Below, piece by piece: positions 3,734-9,213 of a stretch of DNA of 9,213 nucleotides. The notes below the pieces were generated by a model, which was not told the origin of the DNA, searched no databases, and was given only the letters and a program-made list of their open reading frames with translations. The stretch comes from Lachnospiraceae bacterium (lineage in GTDB: Bacteria; Bacillota; Clostridia; Lachnospirales; Lachnospiraceae): contig CAAGKE010000020.1 of assembly GCA_900770325.1 (NCBI GenBank), forward strand, positions 1 to 9,213. The letters are read 5' to 3'. Numbering within the stretch: the first letter of the stretch is position 1; every line of letters begins with the position of its first letter. The position numbers were made by a program, and so were the translations under genes.

Positions 3734-5131
3734 ATGGCATACAAGTCTTTCAAAAACAGCGGCGGAACAGTGAATGTGGACCTTGGAGACCTGAATCCAA
3801 AGCAGAAGCTGTTTTGCCAGGCACGGACGCGGTATGTAGCTTACGGCGGCGCCCGTGGCGGCGGTAAGACACACGTCCTGAGGGTGAAAGCCTTTGGCGG
3901 TGCGCTGACCTATCCTGGCATCCGTATTCTGATCGTCCGGCGGGAGTACCCGGAATTGGAGCAAAACATTATCCTCCCTATGCGGAAGATGATCCCGGCG
4001 GAGCTGGCTACCTATAACGGTGCTATGCGGATGATGTTCTTTGCAAACGGCTCCACCATCAAATTCGGTCATTACGGGCCGAATGACGATGTGGAGTACC
4101 AGGGCCTTGAATTTGACTGGATTTTCATTGAGGAAGCTACCCAGTTCACGGAATCGCAGTTCCGTACCCTTGGAGCCTGTCTGCGTGGCGCGACGAAAAT
4201 TCCGCGCCGCATGTATCTGACCTGCAACCCTGGCGGAATCGGCCATCTGTGGGTAAAGCGCCTGTTCGTCACCCGTCAGTACCGGGATGGTGAGCGAGGG
4301 GAGGATTACACCTTTATCCCCGCCACCGTGGACGACAACCCCCAGCTGCTGGAGGCTTCCCCGGAATATAAGCAGATGCTAGACCTTCTCCCGGAAGATG
4401 TGCGCAGAGCATGGCGATATGGCGATTGGGACGCTCTGGCTGGTACGTTCTTCCCGGAGTTTCGCAAGGAAACCCATGTTATCAAGCCGTTTTACCGTAT
4501 CCCGTCTGAGTGGCGGAAATACAGAGTATTCGACTACGGCCTTGATATGTTCGCATGCCTATGGGTCGCTGTGGACTTTGACGGACGGGCCTATGTGTAC
4601 CGGGAAGTGCAGCAAAGCGGCCTGATCGTCAGTGAGGCCGCCAGGCTGGCGCTGGACCTGACGCCTGCATGGGAACACATCGAATGTACCATTGCGCCGC
4701 CGGATATGTGGAACCGGCAGAAGGACAGCGGCAAGAGCATGGCGGAGCTGTTCGCGGAAAACGGCCTCGGACTTCTGCGGGCCAGCAACAACCGGATTCA
4801 GGGATGGATGGCGCTCAAGGAAATGCTGAAACCCCTGAAGAACGAGAAGGACAAGCCAGGCCTCCTTGTGACAGAGGATTGCACGGGACTGATCTCCAAT
4901 CTTCCTGCTATTCAGCATGACGATAAAAACCCTTCTGACTGCGCCACAGAACCGCATGAAATTACCCATATCTGTGATGCAGCCCGATACTTCGCCGTCA
5001 CAAGGACGTTGGGGGCTGAAACGGCTGAACAGCCGAATTGGGATGATGATGGAGACGAGATCGAGGACTACGACGATGTTATGACCGGCAGGGACATAAC
5101 AGACGATTACATGGCCTATGGGGGTGATTGA
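3734..5131 (+). CDS. terminase large subunit (ATPase and nuclease)
   Basis: A 465-residue packaging motor that cuts concatemeric DNA and pumps it into the prohead through the portal. Walker A is G-A-R-G-G-G-K-T (39-46) and Walker B is W-I-F-I-E-E-A-T (129-136). In Walker B the usual D-E pair is E-E, with E134 the catalytic candidate. The coupling motif T-C-N-P-G-G lies at 163-168. The C-terminal RNase H-like nuclease shows V-F-D-Y-G (D267), P-D-M-W-N (D324) and C-D-A-A-R-Y (D415), the three expected acidic metal ligands. The tail from about 430 is acidic and likely disordered. Length is normal for the family. The start has a GGAAAGGTGA SD. It lies downstream of the capsid gene, away from the small subunit. 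Two nt separate its stop from the next start. Confidence 0.95.
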   Translation: MAYKSFKNSGGTVNVDLGDLNPKQKLFCQARTRYVAYGGARGGGKTHVLRVKAFGGALTYPGIRILIVRREYPELEQNIILPMRKMIPAELATYNGAMRMMFFANGSTIKFGHYGPNDDVEYQGLEFDWIFIEEATQFTESQFRTLGACLRGATKIPRRMYLTCNPGGIGHLWVKRLFVTRQYRDGERGEDYTFIPATVDDNPQLLEASPEYKQMLDLLPEDVRRAWRYGDWDALAGTFFPEFRKETHVIKPFYRIPSEWRKYRVFDYGLDMFACLWVAVDFDGRAYVYREVQQSGLIVSEAARLALDLTPAWEHIECTIAPPDMWNRQKDSGKSMAELFAENGLGLLRASNNRIQGWMALKEMLKPLKNEKDKPGLLVTEDCTGLISNLPAIQHDDKNPSDCATEPHEITHICDAARYFAVTRTLGAETAEQPNWDDDGDEIEDYDDVMTGRDITDDYMAYGGD

Positions 5132-5133
5132 GC

Positions 5134-6975
5134 ATGGCCCATATTTCTACCAGTACATCTATTAGCGTCCTGAAAATCAAGGAGTTTCTGGGCCTGAATG
5201 AGAACCCTGACGGAGATACCCATATCAAGACCGGCGAACTCTCCGAAATGCGGAATTTCCGCATCACACGGGACAAGCACCTGCAAATCCGGCCCGGGCA
5301 GAAAACGGTTCTGAACCTCAGAGCGGAATGGGATGTATGGGCCGCCAGTCAGGAAACGGCGCCAGAGAACGCAGACCCGCATTTCTGCGGCGCATGGCAG
5401 GGTGCCGTCGGCGGAGCGGATCGCATCATCGCCGCATTTGGCGGCGTTCTGTTCGACGTAAATCTGGAGCAACCGTCTGCAAGGGTCATCGGGACCTGTA
5501 CGGAAGATCAGACATCCTTCTTCGGGTTCGGCGGAAAGGTATATCTCCTGAACGGCCATGAGTATATGAGCTGGGACGGCGGAGCGGAGACCAGCTTTGA
5601 GACCGTTGAGGGATATATCCCTACGGTTCAGACAGCAGTCAATCCGCAGGGCTACGGTACGCTGCTGGAGAATGTGAACCGCCTGACTGGAAAGCGGAAG
5701 GTAAAGTACAGCCCGGACGGAAGCTCCACGGTATTCTATCTTCCCGAGAAGGAAGTGGACGAGGTCGTGGAGGTAGAAGGGACATCCATCACCTACACGC
5801 TTGATAAGAAAAAGGGCACAGTGACCTTTGCAAGCGCTCCTGAGAAGGGCACAAACACTGTGACCATCACATACCGAAAGGGTGAGGGAGAACGCGCACA
5901 GGTCACGCAGATGCGCTTTTCCGAGTTCTTCAACGGTGCAACGGATACCCGCGTTTTCCTGTACGGGGACGGTAGCAATAAGACGATCTATTCCGGCATG
6001 GACCTGGACAAAGGCGTCGGAACGGCAGAATACTTCCCGGACCTGTATGAGGCGGCCATCGGAGACGAAAACACCCCCATTACCGCACTGATCCGCCACC
6101 ATTCCAGACTGCTTGTATTCAAGCCGTCAAGCGCATGGTCTGTTGACTACAACATTGTGACTACGGGGACCGGCGGCGTAACCACGGCGTTCTATGTGAT
6201 CCCCGTCAACCGCCAGTTCGGAAACGAGGCTCCCGGCCAGGTGCAGCTTCTGCAAAACAATCCCCTGACGCTGGACGGGAAAAGCATCTACCAGTGGAAA
6301 GCCACCACCAGCAGCGGCAATGTGACTTCTGATAACCGAAACGCAAGCCGCGTTTCGGACCGGGTGCGGGATACCATCGGCAGCTTTGATTTTGCGGAGA
6401 CTGTGACCTTTAACCGCAAAAGCGAAAATGAATTTTGGTTCCTGTATGGCGGCACGGCTGCCATACTGAACTACGCAAACGACACCTGGTATCTCTACAA
6501 CAACATGCCATTCCTGCACATGGAGGAGGTCGATGGAGAGGTGTACGGCTTCACCAGAGACGGAAAGGTCCTTCATGTATCCAGGAAATATCGGAACGAT
6601 GACGGCGCGGACATCGACGCATACGCCGCAACCGGCTCCATGGACTTTGACAAGGACTGGCTTCTGAAATACAGCCCTATGCTGTTTGTGGCGATCCAGC
6701 CGGAGAGCGGCGCCCGCATCAATGTGACTGTGGAGACGAACCGGCGGAGCGATTACCCGGACAAGCTGGTATCTGCTGGCCTGTCTACCTTTGCCCACGC
6801 GAACTTCGCGCACTGGTCCTTCGGAACGAACAGAAAACCGCAGGTGCGCCGGGTCAAGATGAAGGTCAAGAAGGCAACGTTTTATAAGCTGATTTTCCAG
6901 AGCCTTTCCGCTTCTGCTACGGCAACGGTCCTGGAAACCGATGTGCAGCTGCGGTACAGCGGCAACGTGAAGTGA
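5134..6975 (+). CDS. P22 gp10-like tail nozzle / DNA stabilisation protein
   Basis: A 613-residue protein. The N-terminus (about 18-56: F-L-G-L-N-E-N-P, then G-E-L-S-E-M-R-N-F and I-R-P-G) is the pattern that opens many podovirus 'stabilisation' or nozzle proteins, beta-rich rings that close the portal channel below the adaptor. Mostly beta-strand sequence with G-G and aromatic turns follows. Residues about 195-250 (from S-S-T-V-F-Y-L-P to V-T-I-T-Y-R-K) look like an inserted small beta-sandwich of the kind seen in phage structural proteins. R-L-L-V-F-K-P-S (about 320) resembles a conserved blade strand. The start is set at the ATG with GGGGGTGA upstream. A TTG two codons earlier has no SD spacing. 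P22 gp10 is about 472 residues, so this protein is longer. Its place between large terminase and portal is unusual. Named by pattern and context; a different beta-rich tail hub is possible. Confidence 0.62.
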   Translation: MAHISTSTSISVLKIKEFLGLNENPDGDTHIKTGELSEMRNFRITRDKHLQIRPGQKTVLNLRAEWDVWAASQETAPENADPHFCGAWQGAVGGADRIIAAFGGVLFDVNLEQPSARVIGTCTEDQTSFFGFGGKVYLLNGHEYMSWDGGAETSFETVEGYIPTVQTAVNPQGYGTLLENVNRLTGKRKVKYSPDGSSTVFYLPEKEVDEVVEVEGTSITYTLDKKKGTVTFASAPEKGTNTVTITYRKGEGERAQVTQMRFSEFFNGATDTRVFLYGDGSNKTIYSGMDLDKGVGTAEYFPDLYEAAIGDENTPITALIRHHSRLLVFKPSSAWSVDYNIVTTGTGGVTTAFYVIPVNRQFGNEAPGQVQLLQNNPLTLDGKSIYQWKATTSSGNVTSDNRNASRVSDRVRDTIGSFDFAETVTFNRKSENEFWFLYGGTAAILNYANDTWYLYNNMPFLHMEEVDGEVYGFTRDGKVLHVSRKYRNDDGADIDAYAATGSMDFDKDWLLKYSPMLFVAIQPESGARINVTVETNRRSDYPDKLVSAGLSTFAHANFAHWSFGTNRKPQVRRVKMKVKKATFYKLIFQSLSASATATVLETDVQLRYSGNVK

Positions 6976-6985
6976 GGATTTGAAC

Positions 6986-8665
6986 ATGAAAGATGAAATG
7001 ACGCCGCAGAAGGTGTCCAAGGAATATGAAGCCGGGCTTTCGTTTAACCAGGGCATTGAGCTGTACGACTGCGTACAGACCAACGAAAATTTCTTCATCG
7101 GAAAACAGTGGGAGGGCGTCAAGTCCAACGGCCTCCCAACCCCTGTTTTTAACTTCCTGAAACGTGTGGTGCTGTTCTCTGTTGCCAACGTGTCCACGGA
7201 CAACCTGAAGCTCCACGCAAAGCGTATGCCGAGCAGCGGTCAGATGCCCGCCTATATGGCGGAGCTTCTGGCCGACATCCTGAACGATCAGTTTGCCTCC
7301 ATCTTTGAGTTTAACAAAATGGGCAGCTGCATCCGGGAGTTCTGCCGGAACGCCGCCGTAGATGCAGATGGATGCACCTATACATACTGGGACAGTGGTG
7401 TGGATACCGGGCAGCCCAGCAAGGGCGCGATCCGCACGGAGGTCCTGATGAACACGCAGGTTATGTTCGGCAATCCCAACAGCCGGGATGTGCAGAGCCA
7501 GCCCTATATCCTGATTGAGCGCCGGATGCTGGTCAAGGATGCCAAGCGGCGGGCAAAGGCAAACGGCTCCGAAGCCTATCTGATTACAGCGGACGAGAAG
7601 GAGAGCGGAGACCCGCACCTGGACAACCTGGGCGGCGATAAAGTGACGGTGCTGCTGCGCCTGTGGCGGGACGAGGATACAGGGACCATCCACGGCTATG
7701 AATGCACAAGGAACGCTGAAATCAGAAAGCCTTGGGACCTTGGTATCAAGCTCTACCCGATTACCTGGATGAACTGGGACTATGTGCAGGACTGCTATCA
7801 TGGGCAGGCTATGATTACCGGCCTGATCCCGAATCAGATTTTCGTGAATAAGCTATTTGCCATGTCCATGATCTCCCTTATGACCCTTGCCTATCCGAAG
7901 GTCGTGTTCGATAAGACGAAGGTTTCCAAATGGAGCAACAGGGTCGGCGCCGCCATCGCGGTCAACGGCAATGTGGACAATGTTGCGAAGATCATGGACC
8001 CGGCTTCTATCAGCCCGCAAATCAGCCAGTTTATCGACATTGCCATCGGATATACGCAGAAGTTCCTCGGAGCCTCCGACGTGGCTTTGGGAGATACCCG
8101 GCCTGACAATACCTCCGCCATTATTGCATTGCAGAGAGCGGCTGCTACGCCCATGGAGCTGACAAAGCAGAACCTATTGCAGAGCATTGAGGACCTGGGC
8201 CGCATCTACATGGAATTTATGTCCGAGTATTACGGAAATCGGTTTGTGGAGGTCCCCGGGCCAAACGGACAGGGGAAGGTCATTGTGCCGTTTGACTTTT
8301 CCATCCTGAAGGAGATCCCCTTCACTGTGGAGCTGGATGTTGGCGCTTCTTCTTACTGGTCTGAAATCGCCAGTATGCAGACGCTGGACAACCTCCTGAT
8401 GCAGGGAAAGATCAGCACCGTGGAATACCTGAAGCGCATCCCTGCCGGTCAAATCACAGACCGGGAGACGCTGATTTCCGTTCTGGAGGAGCAGGAGCGC
8501 ATGGAAAAGGCAATGGCCGGAATCCCGGTCCCTGATGACGGATTGCAGCAGACAAGCATTCCTGGAGCCACGGACGAGGCTGCACCGCCCGTCCGCGGCG
8601 GCCCCGGATATGGGGCATTGCAGAGAAAAATCAATCAGACCGGCGAAGTGCCGAAGGAGGGATAA
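6986..8665 (+). CDS. portal protein (P22 gp1-like)
   Basis: A 559-residue protein forming the twelve-subunit ring at the capsid vertex through which DNA is packaged and released. Early residues show F-F-I-G-K-Q-W (36-42) and P-V-F-N-F-L-K-R (53-60), typical of portals. The centre has Y-H-G-Q-A-M-I-T-G-L (271-280), a stem/clip-like region. A following block contains G-D-T-R-P-D-N-T-S-A-I-I-A-L-Q (about 369-383), the kind of conserved stretch found in portal tunnel loops and stem helices. The C-terminus has a helical, acidic segment (E-E-Q-E-R-M-E-K-A) and a short flexible tail. The start is the ATG seven nt after GAGGA. A TTG two codons upstream is too close to the SD. The gene follows the nozzle gene by ten nt, the reverse of the common portal-first order. 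Confidence 0.88.
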   Translation: MKDEMTPQKVSKEYEAGLSFNQGIELYDCVQTNENFFIGKQWEGVKSNGLPTPVFNFLKRVVLFSVANVSTDNLKLHAKRMPSSGQMPAYMAELLADILNDQFASIFEFNKMGSCIREFCRNAAVDADGCTYTYWDSGVDTGQPSKGAIRTEVLMNTQVMFGNPNSRDVQSQPYILIERRMLVKDAKRRAKANGSEAYLITADEKESGDPHLDNLGGDKVTVLLRLWRDEDTGTIHGYECTRNAEIRKPWDLGIKLYPITWMNWDYVQDCYHGQAMITGLIPNQIFVNKLFAMSMISLMTLAYPKVVFDKTKVSKWSNRVGAAIAVNGNVDNVAKIMDPASISPQISQFIDIAIGYTQKFLGASDVALGDTRPDNTSAIIALQRAAATPMELTKQNLLQSIEDLGRIYMEFMSEYYGNRFVEVPGPNGQGKVIVPFDFSILKEIPFTVELDVGASSYWSEIASMQTLDNLLMQGKISTVEYLKRIPAGQITDRETLISVLEEQERMEKAMAGIPVPDDGLQQTSIPGATDEAAPPVRGGPGYGALQRKINQTGEVPKEG

Positions 8666-8668
8666 GCC
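8653..8668 (+). promoter_or_regulatory. strong ribosome binding site for the fibre gene
   Basis: AAGGAGGG overlaps the last codons of the portal gene and lies about seven nt before the ATG at 8669. Only three nt separate the portal stop from this start, so the genes are probably coupled. Confidence 0.7.
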
Positions 8669-9213
8669 ATGGAGCAGAATCTGACCGAGGACCTGAACAT
8701 CGTTGCAAAAAGCAACCTGGAAATTGAGCTTCTGGATGGTGACCTGAATATCATTCAGAAGCTGGATGACGAGCCGAACGATGTGGGCGGGATGACGTCT
8801 GCTGAGTTGAAGGAAACCTTTGATAAGGCAGGAAACATTATCAAGGATTACCTGAATAATCAGCTGGTTCCCGCTATTCTGGCCGCTGACGCCACGGAGG
8901 CGGCCAGGGCGGAGGCAGAGGCCGCGCGGCAGTCTGCGGAGACCGGGCGTGAACAGGCGGAGGATGAGCGTGTCAGCGCAGAGGAAGCCCGCGCATCCGA
9001 CGAGGAGAACCGGCAGTCCAACGAGACAGCGCGGAAGAACGCAGAGGCCGCCAGAGAAGATGCGGAAAATGGCCGTGCAGAGGCAGAGAGGCAGAGAGCC
9101 TCTGCCGAGGCCTCCCGTGTCACAGCGGAAGAGGGCCGCGTCACTGCCGAGCAGAATAGGGACAAAAAAGAATCCAGCAGACAGTCTGCGGAGCTCTGGA
9201 GATTGGAGGCGGA
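8669..9213 (+). CDS. tail fibre / appendage protein, N-terminal part (runs off window)
   Basis: 181 residues are visible; the gene continues past the window. Residues 1-70 look like a folded attachment domain. D-L-N-I-V-A-K (8-14) and D-L-N-I-I-Q-K (25-31) are a short internal repeat, followed by L-D-D-E-P-N-D-V-G-G, T-S-A-E-L-K and a helix up to N-Q-L-V-P-A-I. Similar heads occur on Firmicutes phage fibre and collagen-like proteins. From residue 78 the protein is a strict heptad repeat xxRxxAE with arginines exactly every seven residues, a coiled-coil shaft. The receptor-binding end, if present, lies outside the window. Position after the portal suggests a virion appendage. The exact role (fibre, chaperone-bearing shaft or neck whisker) cannot be decided here. 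Confidence 0.75.
   Translation, partial: MEQNLTEDLNIVAKSNLEIELLDGDLNIIQKLDDEPNDVGGMTSAELKETFDKAGNIIKDYLNNQLVPAILAADATEAARAEAEAARQSAETGREQAEDERVSAEEARASDEENRQSNETARKNAEAAREDAENGRAEAERQRASAEASRVTAEEGRVTAEQNRDKKESSRQSAELWRLEA
8900..9213 (+). repeat. 21-nt coding heptad repeat (xxRxxAE)
   Basis: Fifteen consecutive seven-residue units. Arginine is present in all fifteen at unit position 3 (protein residues 80 to 178, step 7). Glutamate is at unit position 7 in all fourteen complete units. Alanine is at position 6 in most (exceptions D, N, K). Codons for the same residue vary, so this is an old or selected protein repeat rather than recent DNA slippage. It extends to the window edge. Confidence 0.9.

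Noticed and set aside
2523..3740. 405-codon open frame on the minus strand across the capsid gene
   Set aside because: It is antisense to a clear coat gene with strong third-position bias, which creates long mirror frames. Its product is a low-information V/G/D/L-rich protein that crosses gene boundaries, and it has no convincing RBS or context.
5116..7801. Three long minus-strand frames (328, 358 and 294 codons) opposite the nozzle and portal genes
   Set aside because: They are shadows of biased plus-strand genes, with no domain pattern or start signals, and every supported gene is on the plus strand.
8860..9165. Ser/Ala-rich 101-codon minus-strand frame
   Set aside because: It is the complement of the xxRxxAE heptad repeat; the composition follows from the repeat.

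Overview
The window is the head-and-packaging module of a tailed phage or prophage. All genes lie on the + strand, tightly packed and in late-operon style. The short-tailed (podovirus, P22-like) assignment rests on three proteins: a P22 gp3-type small terminase, a large portal, and a 613-residue protein whose N-terminus looks like gp10-type tail nozzle / DNA-stabilisation proteins. The fairly GC-rich coding sequence, strong GGAGG-type ribosome binding sites and the style of the capsid and scaffold proteins suggest a Clostridia host (Oscillospiraceae / Faecalibacterium-like gut bacterium). The host is an inference. No integrase, repressor, lysis gene or attachment site is visible, so prophage and free phage cannot be told apart.

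Layout. Positions 1-394 hold a tandem tRNA array: one truncated tRNA, then Phe(GAA), Tyr(GTA), a Ser-like tRNA (AGA) and Ser(GCT). All encode CCA and are separated by 3-6 nt. Twenty-three nt later comes the small terminase (418-810), then a one-helix small membrane protein (822-1070), a helical adaptor-like protein (1070-1528) and a 62-residue zinc-ribbon protein (1522-1710), the last three overlapping or nearly touching. A long intrinsic terminator (1732-1790) and a leader with two near-identical hairpins (1801-1849) separate this block from the scaffold-like protein (1864-2787). The major capsid protein follows (2835-3665), with a foldable SD region before it and a compact terminator after it. 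Then come the large terminase (3734-5131), the nozzle-like protein (5134-6975), the portal (6986-8665) and the start of a tail fibre / appendage protein (8669 to the window end). The visible part of that last protein ends in a strict seven-residue coiled-coil repeat.

How the parts work together. The scaffold-like protein would template assembly of the capsid protein around the portal. The small and large terminases recognise, cut and pump DNA through the portal. The adaptor-like and nozzle-like proteins would close the portal and form the short tail, to which the coiled-coil protein attaches. Terminators and hairpins bracket the scaffold and capsid genes, which need the highest expression.

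Most worth a second look: the non-canonical tRNAs (C at position 33 in two, C at position 55 in a third, with apparently shared arms), the duplicated hairpin leader before the scaffold gene, the shuffled gene order (terminase subunits 2.9 kb apart, portal after the nozzle gene), the same F-[LM]-[DE]-G-W motif at both ends of the scaffold, and the heptad fibre. Nothing here is clearly a new enzymatic or defence system.
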